NCBI RefSeq assembly: GCF_014697425.1
Contig: NZ_JACJRU010000011.1
Coordinates: 1-64,000 of the forward strand
Length of the DNA: 64,000 nt
Reading direction: 5' to 3'
DNA from: Nostoc sp. FACHB-110
GTDB taxonomy: Bacteria; Cyanobacteriota; Cyanobacteriia; Cyanobacteriales; Nostocaceae
The stretch's first letter is position 1, and the number at the start of each line of letters is the position of its first letter. The notes under the pieces are model-generated. The model was not told where the DNA came from. It saw nothing but the letters and a program-made list of their open reading frames with translations, and did not search any database. A program made the position numbers and the translations under genes. Below are positions 36,217-43,804 of the stretch, piece by piece.

Positions 36217-38061
36217 ATGAGAAGGCTAATATTATTGTGCCTGTTTATCGTTGGGCTAGGGGCTGCTGTTTTTGGCTTCTTGAATGTTCAGGGACTAGCA
36301 GCCAAAGGTAATTTTGAAACGATTGTGCTTGATTTTCGGGAAGATATAGCCAAAGATGAAATCAACCGAGATTTACAAGCGATCGCTCAACAATACAACG
36401 TCACACCCCAACTAGATAATAAGTTTTCTGCACAAGATAATGTGTATATTATCAAAGGCGATCGCCAACGGCTCAACCAACTGAAAAAATCTCAGTTCGC
36501 CAAAGCCACGGAATTTATCGAGCCGAATTTTATCTATACAATTCCCCCAGAACCCAAAGCTACTAGTTTAGGAGAATTGCCCCAACCCCAAGATAATGAA
36601 GCCAAACCTGCGTTAACTGGCCCCAACGACCCATATTACAGCAAGCAGTGGAACCTGCATAAAATCAGTGCTGAAGGGGCATGGAGTCAAACTAAAGGTA
36701 ACGGTATTACCGTTGCCGTCATTGACACGGGTATTACCCAAGTGCGCGACTTAAAAGAAACCAAATTCGTCCAAGGCTACGACTTTGTTAACGACAGAGA
36801 ACAAGCCACAGACGATAACGGACACGGTACTCACGTTGCTGGAACAGTCGCCCAAGCTACTAATAATCAATATGGTGTAGCCGGAATTGCTTACGAAGCA
36901 ACACTTATGCCACTAAAAGTTTTAAATGAGTATGGTGGCGGTACAGTTGCCGATATTGCCGAAGCCATTAAATTTGCTGCTGATAAAGGCGCAGATGTAA
37001 TTAATATGAGCTTAGGTGGTGGTGGTGAAAGCCAGTTAATGAAAGATGCCGTTGATTATGCCCACAGAAAAGGTGTAGTCATCATTGCTGCAGCTGGAAA
37101 TGAAAGTGCCAATGGCGCAAGCTATCCAGCCCGTTACCCCCATGTCATCGGTGTTTCCTCCTTCGGCCCAGATGGCGAAAAAGCTGAATACTCAAACTAC
37201 GGTGCTGGCGTTGATATCTCCGCGCCTGGTGGCAGTGAAGCAGGTAAAATTTTGCAAGAAACCATCGACGAAAATGGCCAAAGCACATTTTTGGGACTCC
37301 AAGGTACTAGTATGGCTTCCCCCCACGTTGCTGGTGTGGCAGCTTTAATTAAAGCTAGTGGTATTAAAGAACCAGATGAAATCTTAACAGTCCTGAAACA
37401 ATCAGCAAGAGTCATGCCAGATGATGGCTTAAACTATTACGGTGCTGGACAACTCAACGCTGAAGCCGCAGTTAAACTAGCTACCCAAGGACAAATCAGT
37501 TTCACAGATTTCTTCCGTTGGTTGCGGGATAATGGTTATCTTAACCCTGGCTTTTGGATTGATGGCGGTGCAATTGCACTGTTACCTAAAATTTTGATGG
37601 TCTTAGGTTCATATCTACTGGCTTGGTTTTTGCGGGTTTACTTCCCCTTTGCTTGGAGTTGGCCTTTATCCAGTGGCTTAATTTTTGGCAGTTCTGGGTT
37701 ATTCTTCCTCAAAGGTATTTATATATTTGACCTTCCCCAATGGCCTTTCCGCGTGTTAGGCAGTTCTCTACCAGAACTAGGCAACACCTTACAGGGTACT
37801 GATGCTTTAAATCCCATTTTTGCCAGTGTCCTCATTCCCCTAGCTCTGATTCTATTACTGCTGGGACATCCTAGCTGGAAATGGTTTGCTGTTGGTTCCA
37901 CCTTGGGCGTAGCAGCTTGCTTGACAGTTAGTGCAATTTACAACCCAGCCGTTTGGGGCTTAGGTAACGGTTACTGGGCAAAAGCCTTTCTTCTTGTCAA
38001 TGCTGTACTATGTTACGGACTAGCCCGTTTGGCAGTTAACAACGAAAAGCAAGTGGCATAA
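36217..38061 (+). CDS. membrane-anchored subtilisin-like serine protease (S8)
   Basis: 614 residues. A signal/anchor at 1-29 is followed by a propeptide-like region to about 110, then the S8 catalytic domain (about 135-420). The triad is complete: Asp170 in VAVIDTGIT, His203 in DDNGHGTHVAG and Ser365 in GTSMASPHVAG, with oxyanion Asn in AAAGNESA. The C-terminal 180 residues add about five membrane segments (ALLPKILMVLGSYLLAWFL onward), an unusual extension for a subtilase that would fix the protease at a membrane. Whether it cleaves envelope substrates or signals is unknown. Confidence 0.92.
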   Translation: MRRLILLCLFIVGLGAAVFGFLNVQGLAAKGNFETIVLDFREDIAKDEINRDLQAIAQQYNVTPQLDNKFSAQDNVYIIKGDRQRLNQLKKSQFAKATEFIEPNFIYTIPPEPKATSLGELPQPQDNEAKPALTGPNDPYYSKQWNLHKISAEGAWSQTKGNGITVAVIDTGITQVRDLKETKFVQGYDFVNDREQATDDNGHGTHVAGTVAQATNNQYGVAGIAYEATLMPLKVLNEYGGGTVADIAEAIKFAADKGADVINMSLGGGGESQLMKDAVDYAHRKGVVIIAAAGNESANGASYPARYPHVIGVSSFGPDGEKAEYSNYGAGVDISAPGGSEAGKILQETIDENGQSTFLGLQGTSMASPHVAGVAALIKASGIKEPDEILTVLKQSARVMPDDGLNYYGAGQLNAEAAVKLATQGQISFTDFFRWLRDNGYLNPGFWIDGGAIALLPKILMVLGSYLLAWFLRVYFPFAWSWPLSSGLIFGSSGLFFLKGIYIFDLPQWPFRVLGSSLPELGNTLQGTDALNPIFASVLIPLALILLLLGHPSWKWFAVGSTLGVAACLTVSAIYNPAVWGLGNGYWAKAFLLVNAVLCYGLARLAVNNEKQVA

Positions 38062-38110
38062 AATTAACAGGCAATAGTGAGTGGGGAATATAAAATAACC
38101 CCCACTTTCT

Positions 38111-38166
38111 ACTCAGCACGGGCTAAACGCCCCGCTACCGCTAACAGCACTCAGCACTCAGCACTT
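38111..38166. repeat. GTGCTGA repeat with embedded GC-rich insert, copy 1
   Basis: ACTCAGCACGGGCTAAACGC, then CCCGCTACCGCTAACAGC and three CACTCAG heptamer units, immediately before the gene at 38171. The reverse complement recurs almost exactly at 58670-58720. Confidence 0.75.
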
Positions 38167-38170
38167 AATT

Positions 38171-38404
38171 ATGAGCATTACAGTTACAGGAACTATTGAA
38201 CGTCGTGATATTGGTATGGGCGCGTGGGCTTTTGTTGCAGATGACGGCAAAACCTACGAAATTCTTAAAGGCGCGGATAAAAGCTTGCTAAAAGCTGGGC
38301 AGAAAGCCAAAGTTACCGGACAGGTGCGTGAAGATATCATGACAGCAGCAATGATTGGCCCAGCCTTAGAGGTAAAATCTTTTGAAGTGATTAATTCTGA
38401 CTAG
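38171..38404 (+). CDS. small conserved hypothetical protein
   Basis: 77 residues of beta-rich character: MSITVTGTIERRDIGMGAWA, FVADDGKTYEILKGADKSLL, KAKVTGQVREDIMTAAMIGP. The pattern of five strands with Gly turns looks like an OB-type fold. I do not know a named family or role. Its last 14 bp overlap the 3' end of the convergent thioredoxin-like gene. Confidence 0.7.
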   Translation: MSITVTGTIERRDIGMGAWAFVADDGKTYEILKGADKSLLKAGQKAKVTGQVREDIMTAAMIGPALEVKSFEVINSD

Positions 38405-38714
38405 CTGCGGGATTTACAACTGCTTGCAGACGACTTCTAAACTCTCCTTTGGGATGTCCGCCTTTGACCTCGCCAATAATTTGAAATTCTCCTTCTGGAG
38501 ATTCACAAATAATATAAGTAGGCCATCCCATATCTGCTTTATCGGGATATTGAGTTAGCAAAATTTTACGATATTTGCGATAGGTAGCTGTATCTTGCAT
38601 TTTGACATCAATAAACTGCAAACCCAATTCTTCTGCTACTTTTTGGTCATAAAAAGACATTTTATGACAGATGCCGCACTCTTCAGAAGAAAATTTAATA
38701 ACAGCTAAACTCAT
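38391..38714 (-). CDS. thioredoxin-fold protein with CxxC motif
   Basis: 107 residues from the ATG at 38714, which has GGAGG about 11 nt upstream; a longer frame to 38744 lacks a ribosome site. Active-site motif ECGICHKM sits after the first strand (AVIKFSSE), and the cis-Pro region is WPTYIICESPEG. It is a soluble thiol-disulfide oxidoreductase-like protein of cyanobacterial type. The substrate is unknown. It overlaps the preceding gene tail to tail by 14 bp. Confidence 0.82.
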   Translation of the reverse strand: MSLAVIKFSSEECGICHKMSFYDQKVAEELGLQFIDVKMQDTATYRKYRKILLTQYPDKADMGWPTYIICESPEGEFQIIGEVKGGHPKGEFRSRLQAVVNPAASQN

Positions 38715-39354
38715 ATAATTTTGCGCCTCCCTGGAATTAGGCAATGTATCTTATCATAGTTTTTACAACTATGCATCTTACTCAAGACTGAACAAGGTGC
38801 AATATAACAGTTAATGAGAATTTAATCAAAAAATTTATATTTTTAGCCAAAAATTATTTTTTAGAAAATATTTTGAGGATCGTATTTTGTGGAGTATGTG
38901 ACAAAAATTAGCCAAAGTCTAAGCTAGGACTTTATTATGAGCAATTCTATAATTTGCTATCCACAATTTTTTTACAATCTGTAATCTGGCTTTGACAAAT
39001 CACTAGAAATCTGACTATAAACTATGATAAGATAGACAAACTTACGATTCTCACCAGGGTAGCTTCTGCAAAGCAACTGAGCGATCGCAAACAGAATTTC
39101 CACAATCCATCTGCTAATCTACCAATAGTAGAAGGGTGAATAAGTGAATTCCATATTTTAGGCACTAAGAGTATTTTCAAACTCTATCTGTGGCAGGATA
39201 ATTGCGAAAATTCAGAATCCATCTCGGTCAACAAATGCTGACACTGATAGACATAAAACACTATTTGCACTAGTATATTGTCTGAAACTTACGCTAGAAT
39301 ATACGCCTAAGCAACTACCAACAGTTTCAAGAAACAAACGCAAGAGATTTTTCT
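38715..39354. other. long AT-rich spacer before the NsiR1 array
   Basis: 640 bp with no ORF of protein-like composition. Fragments reminiscent of the array (CATCTGCTAATCTACCAAT near 39109) suggest very decayed units at its right end. Nothing else is recognised. Confidence 0.4.
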
Positions 39355-39864
39355 AAGAATCCCCAAGTAGGTGTTAGCCAATCAGGGGAGTTGAGTATCA
39401 GGGTGGATCTACCAATTAATTGTTCCAAAGTCTAGCAAAGTTCTCCGGATCAATTTTTGCAAAGGTCGTTTGTTGTTGTTGATTCAAGAATCAAGGTGAC
39501 TACTAAGCCAGAAAGTTAGTTATCTTAGTACATCTACCAATAATCTGTTTCTAGGATTCCGAAGTATGTTCCGGATAAAAACGCCAAAAACTGATATGCT
39601 GTTAAATCAGCATAAAAAAATCTACCAGTTGTGGCCAGTACATAGGGGAGTTATTTATTAGGGCGCGTTGATGAAAAATTAGTTTATTCGAGAAGTTATT
39701 TATATCTTCCGAATAAGAGGTTGCTATTTACCAACCATAAAAAATCTCCCAGTGTTGGCAGTAACTAGGAGATTTAATTATCAGGGTGCATTAACTACAA
39801 CTATTTTGTTCTCAAATTTCACAGCATCTACTGGAACAATTTATATCGACAATTTATCATTTAC

Positions 39865-39925
39865 AAAAAAATCCCCCAACCAGTGTTAGCCAGCTAGGGG
39901 GAGTTAGTTATCAGGGTGCATCTAC
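39865..39925 (-). ncRNA. nsiR1: NsiR1 copy (unit 5)
   Basis: First well-preserved unit from the left. CCCCC/GGGGG stem and 7-base T-run at the 3' end; TCCCGGA box at 39956-39962, 30 bp upstream of the predicted start. Confidence 0.75.
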
Positions 39926-39972
39926 CAATTAACTGTTCAAGTTTCATACTGCATCTCCCGGATAATTTGCAC

Positions 39973-40032
39973 AAAAAAATCCCCGAACCAGTGTTAGCCA
40001 GTCAGGGGAGTTAGTTATCAGGGTGCATCTAC
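39973..40032 (-). ncRNA. nsiR1: NsiR1 copy (unit 6)
   Basis: 60-nt unit with CCCC...GGGG stem and 7-base T-run at its 3' end. The TCCCGGA box lies at 40063-40069. Confidence 0.75.
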
Positions 40033-40079
40033 CAATTAACTGTTCAAGTTTCACATTGCATCTCCCGGATAATTTGCAT

Positions 40080-40140
40080 AAAAAAAATCCCCGAACCAGT
40101 GTTAGCCAGTCAGGGGAGTTAGTTATCAGGGTGCATCTAC
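40080..40140 (-). ncRNA. nsiR1: NsiR1 copy (unit 7)
   Basis: Nearly identical to unit 6; 8-base T-run at the 3' end; TCCCGGA box 30 bp upstream of the predicted start. Confidence 0.75.
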
Positions 40141-40187
40141 CAATTAACTGTTCAAGTTTCACATCGCATCTCCCGGATGAATTGCAT

Positions 40188-40247
40188 AAAAAAATCCCCT
40201 AACCAGTGTCAGCCAGTCAGGGGAGTTAGTTATCAGGGTGCATCTAC
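40188..40247 (-). ncRNA. nsiR1: NsiR1 copy (unit 8)
   Basis: Same organisation, with small changes next to the stem (AACCAGTGTCAGCCAG on the plus strand). TCCCGGA box near 40278. Confidence 0.75.
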
Positions 40248-40294
40248 CAATTAACTGTTCAAGTTTCATACTGCATCTCCCGGATGAATTGCAC

Positions 40295-40355
40295 AAAAAA
40301 AATCCCCGAACCAGTGTCAGCCAGTCAGGGGAGTTAGTTATCAGGGTGCATCTAC
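40295..40355 (-). ncRNA. nsiR1: NsiR1 copy (unit 9)
   Basis: Same organisation; 8-base T-run at the 3' end; TCCCGGA box near 40386. Confidence 0.75.
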
Positions 40356-40402
40356 CAATTAACTGTTCAAGTTTCACATCGCATCTCCCGGATGAATTGC
40401 AT

Positions 40403-40463
40403 AAAAAAAATCCCCGAACCAGTGTTAGCCAGTCAGGGGAGTTAGTTATCAGGGTGCATCTAC
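40403..40463 (-). ncRNA. nsiR1: NsiR1 copy (unit 10)
   Basis: Same organisation; 8-base T-run; TCCCGGA box at 40494-40500, 30 bp upstream of the predicted start. Confidence 0.75.
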
Positions 40464-40510
40464 CAATTAACTGTTCTCGTTTCACATCGCATCTCCCGGA
40501 TGAATTGCAT

Positions 40511-40570
40511 AAAAAAATCCCCGAACCAGTGTTAGCCAGTCAGGGGAGTTAGTTATCAGGGTGCATCTAC
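40511..40570 (-). ncRNA. nsiR1: NsiR1 copy (unit 11)
   Basis: The RNA block is conserved but the sequence between it and the TCCCGGA box (40601-40607) has diverged, while the 30-bp spacing is kept. Confidence 0.75.
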
Positions 40571-40617
40571 CAATTATTTATTCCATAGTTAAACTGTATC
40601 TCCCGGATGAATTGCAC

Positions 40618-40678
40618 AAAAAAAATCCCCCAGCCGGTGGCAGCCAGCCAGGGGAGTTAGTTATCAGGGTGCATCTAC
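40618..40678 (-). ncRNA. nsiR1: NsiR1 copy (unit 12)
   Basis: The stem region is GC-richer (CAGCCGGTGGCAGCCAGCC on the plus strand). The box is TCCGGA at 40710-40715, 31 bp upstream. A MITE lies just beyond the box. Confidence 0.72.
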
Positions 40679-40744
40679 CAATTAATTCTTCTAGAGATAA
40701 TTATTCTTTTCCGGACAAAAGTTGCTGCCATTTTGTTTGTTATT

Positions 40745-40792
40745 AGGACTTACGCTGCAATATGAAAAATCAAGGAAGTGTGCGTAAGTCTT
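40745..40792. mobile_element. MITE-like element, family A copy 3, inside the NsiR1 array
   Basis: A short 48 bp version with ends AGGACTTACGC and GCGTAAGTC(TT), the last bases having drifted. It interrupts the spacer between units 12 and 13 without breaking either RNA block or box. Confidence 0.7.
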
Positions 40793-40795
40793 GTC

Positions 40796-40855
40796 AAAAA
40801 AAATCCCCAGCCAGTGTCAGCTAGCCAGGGGAGTTAGTTATCAGGGTGCATCTAC
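40796..40855 (-). ncRNA. nsiR1: NsiR1 copy (unit 13)
   Basis: The predicted T-run end is only 3 bp from the inserted MITE at 40745-40792. TCCGGA box at 40886-40891, 30 bp upstream. Confidence 0.72.
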
Positions 40856-40921
40856 TAATTGATTGTTCCAAGTACGATCGCCCAATCCGGAGAAAATCCT
40901 TATAATTATTGCTATCAACCC

Positions 40922-40981
40922 AAAAAAAATCCCCAGCTGGTGGCAGCCAGCCAGGGAAGTTAGTTATCAGGGTGCATCTAC
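40922..40981 (-). ncRNA. nsiR1: NsiR1 copy (unit 14)
   Basis: The stem is slightly weakened (CCCC against GGGAA). An inner GCTG/CAGC pairing is available. TCCGGA box at 41012-41017, 30 bp upstream. Confidence 0.7.
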
Positions 40982-41050
40982 CAATTAACTGTTCTAGATG
41001 CGATCGCCCAATCCGGATCAAATACTCGTAATATGATGGTTATTGGGCAG

Positions 41051-41109
41051 AAAAAATCCCCCAGCCGGTGTTAGCCAGCTAGGGGAGTTGAAGATCAAGG
41101 TGCATCTAC
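41051..41109 (-). ncRNA. nsiR1: NsiR1 copy (unit 15), nearest hetF
   Basis: Most divergent of the good copies (GTTGAAGATCAAGGTGC in place of GTTAGTTATCAGGGTGC on the plus strand). TCCGGA box at 41141-41146. This palindromic box could also face hetF. Confidence 0.68.
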
Positions 41110-41287
41110 CAATTAACTGTTCTAGGCAGATGCTCCCCAATCCGGATAAAGTAATAACAGCTAGGGTTAAACAATTTTGTTGAGAAACATTCAGTAGCGG
41201 GATGCATCTAAGCTATCAGAAGAAGCGAAAAATCGACTTGAAACTTTCGCGTTTCAAACCAGATTTAGGAGGCGAACAGGTAAGTTT

Positions 41288-43789
41288 GTGACCCAGGAAT
41301 TTCACATTTCCGTGACTCCAGTAGGGCAGAATGACTACTTGGTGCGGACGGAACAAGTCGCGCCTGGGGTTCCTTTGGCAGAAGAACTGGTGACTTGGCC
41401 TGTGGCTGATTGGTTGGCGGCGGCGGGACATCTGATGAATGACCCTTTAAGGTCAGTATTGCAGGGAGACGCGTTGACGAAGTCCGCCTTAGGCATCGCC
41501 AGAAATTCTGTAAACTTAGTGGCATTAGGTCAGCAATTTTATAACGCCCTATTTCATGGCACTCTCAGAGATAGTTGGATTACTGCCCAAGGGATCGCCC
41601 AAAATCATCAACAAGTGTTGCGTCTGAGATTGGGTCTCAAGGATAACAGATTAGCACGTCTGCCTTGGGAAGTCATGCACGCAGGCGATCGCCCTTTGGC
41701 TACTGGCCCCTATGTTGCTTTTTCGCGCTATCAAAGTGGTCTGCTCAATACTGCCCGTTTACCATCAAGAAATTTACCGCAGCAACCTGAAGATGGCATA
41801 GTCAGAGTTTTAATGGTGTTGGCTTCGCCCACAGACCAAACACGGCTGGGTTTATTGAAGCAAGAAGCCGTCAGGCTACAAGCGGAATTGCAGCGTCATC
41901 TATCGCGCACTGATAACGGTCAATTGCCGGAAATTGACTTAACTATCTTAGACCAACCAGGCAGAGAAGAATTAACCCAAGCCTTAGAACAAGGCAGATA
42001 TCAAGTTCTGCATTACTCAGGACATAGTAATTTAGGGCCAAATGGCGGCGAAATTTACCTTGTTAGTAATAGAACTGGCTTAACGGAAACTCTGAGCGGT
42101 GACGATTTAGCTGGTCTACTTGTTAATAACAATATCCAAATGGCTGTGTTTAACTCCTGTTGGGGTGCATACACAGCCACATCCGACACAGCAGAAGAAA
42201 CAGGCGAACGCAACCTTACCGAAAGTTTAGTCAGACGCGGGATCAAATGTGTTTTAGCAATGTCAGAACGCATTCCTGATGAAGTTGCGCTGACACTGAC
42301 CCAACTTTTGTATCGCAACCTCAGCCAAGGCTACCCGGTGGATTTGTGTGTGAGTCGGGTGCGTCAAGGATTAATTTCTGCTTATGGTTCGCACCAAACT
42401 TATTGGGCGTTGCCAATTTTGTATTTGCAACCAGAATTTGATGGGTTTCTTGGCCCGGAGATTTCTAACTCTACCAGTACCGAGTCATTGAATGATTATA
42501 CCCGCAGTGTTAAGGCAACTACCTCTACAGCATACGCGGCGATCGCTGATGATGCACAGATGCCTTTACCAATTGAAGAGATGATCCCACCTGGTTTAGG
42601 TAGTCATGATGCTTCTGATTTGGACTGGTTAGGCGAAGAGACTTGGGGCGATTTAGTTGATGAAATTGAATATGACGATCCCACCTATGCGGAAGATTCA
42701 GCAATAGTTTCAGATTTATTTCGCCAGTTAGATCATCAAAAAGCCAGCAATAATCAATCTCCTCGAGTCGAAGAACCACCCTTAACTAATCCAGAAAATC
42801 ATTTCCCAGCTAGACAAAATACAGGACAAGTCACACCTTTTCATCGCCAGGGATCATGGGGAAATCCCGGAGAACCACCCAAAGAAACGCCAAGCACAGA
42901 AAAACAACCCCATCCCGATTTAGTCTCACTGCCAACAGCCCCACCTCAACGCCGTCCCCGCCGTAATTTGCGGCCAGTGTTAGGGATTGTGGGTGCAGGT
43001 GCGATCGCTACAGTCATTGGTTTAGGATGGTGGTGGCATCGGCGCATCTCTGCTTTTCCCGATATTCCCCAAATACCCACTGAACAAGCTATATCAAGAA
43101 GTAGTCCCAAAATTAATTTGCAGGATAGCCCAACATCTGTGGTGACTAACACCGCGACAGAAAAATTAAGCCAAGGTGATTTACCTGCTGGGTTGGCTGC
43201 AGTCGAAGAATTATTAGACCGGAATGTCTTGACGGCGGCGCAAACTGCCCTAGATTTAATTCCCCCAAAGCAAGTTAATGAACCTTCAGTTAACTTTATG
43301 AAAGGTCGATTAGCTTGGCAGTTGATTCAAACTGGAAATAAAAAATATAGCATTGATGATGCCCGTCGCTATTGGGAAACCGCAGCCAAAGCCGAACCTG
43401 ATTCGCTGTTGTATGCCAATGCTTTAGGGTTTGCTTACTACGCCGAGAATAATCTCAACCGGGCGAATGATTCTTGGTTTAAGGCATTGAATTTAGCTTT
43501 GAATCAACAAAAAACTAACTCTAACGCGGCAATATCACCTAAAACTCCGCCAGTACCTCGTGATGCTTTGACTCCCTATGCTGGTTTAGCCCTTGGTTTG
43601 TATAAATCTGCTAACAATCAACCTGCGACAAAACAAACGCAGTATATGAATGAAGCGATTAAGCTACGCAAACTAGTTATCAATCAAGACCCTGTAAACT
43701 TTCAGGCGAATAAATTGAGTAATAATTGGCTATGGACAGAAAAAGCCATCGGCGATTGGCGATCGCTTCTGGAGCAGAAAGTGGAATAA
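41288..43789 (+). CDS. hetF: HetF, CHAT-domain caspase-like protease for heterocyst development
   Basis: 833 residues starting at GTG 41288. The first 30 residues (TQEFHISVTPVGQNDYLVRT) and overall plan match cyanobacterial HetF. The CHAT (caspase-like) domain covers about 100-400, with His246 in LHYSGHSN and Cys291 in VFNSCWGAY as the catalytic pair. An acidic/Pro-rich linker follows, then a membrane segment at about 568-588 (LGIVGAGAIATVIGLGWWW) and a TPR-like C-terminal part. HetF is needed for heterocyst formation and affects HetR levels and cell division in Anabaena. AGGAGG lies 15 nt upstream, rather far. It converges on the WD40 gene with a 15 bp gap. Confidence 0.93.
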   Translation: MTQEFHISVTPVGQNDYLVRTEQVAPGVPLAEELVTWPVADWLAAAGHLMNDPLRSVLQGDALTKSALGIARNSVNLVALGQQFYNALFHGTLRDSWITAQGIAQNHQQVLRLRLGLKDNRLARLPWEVMHAGDRPLATGPYVAFSRYQSGLLNTARLPSRNLPQQPEDGIVRVLMVLASPTDQTRLGLLKQEAVRLQAELQRHLSRTDNGQLPEIDLTILDQPGREELTQALEQGRYQVLHYSGHSNLGPNGGEIYLVSNRTGLTETLSGDDLAGLLVNNNIQMAVFNSCWGAYTATSDTAEETGERNLTESLVRRGIKCVLAMSERIPDEVALTLTQLLYRNLSQGYPVDLCVSRVRQGLISAYGSHQTYWALPILYLQPEFDGFLGPEISNSTSTESLNDYTRSVKATTSTAYAAIADDAQMPLPIEEMIPPGLGSHDASDLDWLGEETWGDLVDEIEYDDPTYAEDSAIVSDLFRQLDHQKASNNQSPRVEEPPLTNPENHFPARQNTGQVTPFHRQGSWGNPGEPPKETPSTEKQPHPDLVSLPTAPPQRRPRRNLRPVLGIVGAGAIATVIGLGWWWHRRISAFPDIPQIPTEQAISRSSPKINLQDSPTSVVTNTATEKLSQGDLPAGLAAVEELLDRNVLTAAQTALDLIPPKQVNEPSVNFMKGRLAWQLIQTGNKKYSIDDARRYWETAAKAEPDSLLYANALGFAYYAENNLNRANDSWFKALNLALNQQKTNSNAAISPKTPPVPRDALTPYAGLALGLYKSANNQPATKQTQYMNEAIKLRKLVINQDPVNFQANKLSNNWLWTEKAIGDWRSLLEQKVE

Positions 43790-43804
43790 TTACATAGGAA
43801 CTAA

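Larger units (their letters stand above)
39355..41210 (-). repeat. nsiR1: tandem array of NsiR1 units upstream of hetF
   Basis: About fifteen direct repeats with a period of 107-108 bp in the central part, longer (126-178 bp) near hetF. Eleven units are well conserved (39865-41109). Four on the left (about 39355-39412, 39493-39539, 39612-39673, 39738-39794) are decayed, and a remnant lies at 41199-41210. Each good unit has a 60-nt conserved block, and 30-31 bp to its right a TCCGGA or TCCCGGA box. A heterocyst-specific RNA, NsiR1, from a tandem array upstream of hetF is established in Anabaena/Nostoc. Spacing and the terminator-like end place the RNA on the minus strand here. Confidence 0.88.

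Noticed and set aside
39944-40746. Open reading frames on both strands of the NsiR1 array with 36-residue repeats
   Set aside because: A 108-bp period is a multiple of three, so any stop-free unit gives a long repeated frame. The frames break when the period is 107 bp, have no ribosome sites and encode no protein-like composition.
39355-41210. CRISPR array
   Set aside because: Units are about 107 bp with no unique spacers of constant length, no cas genes are nearby, and promoter-like boxes recur within each unit.
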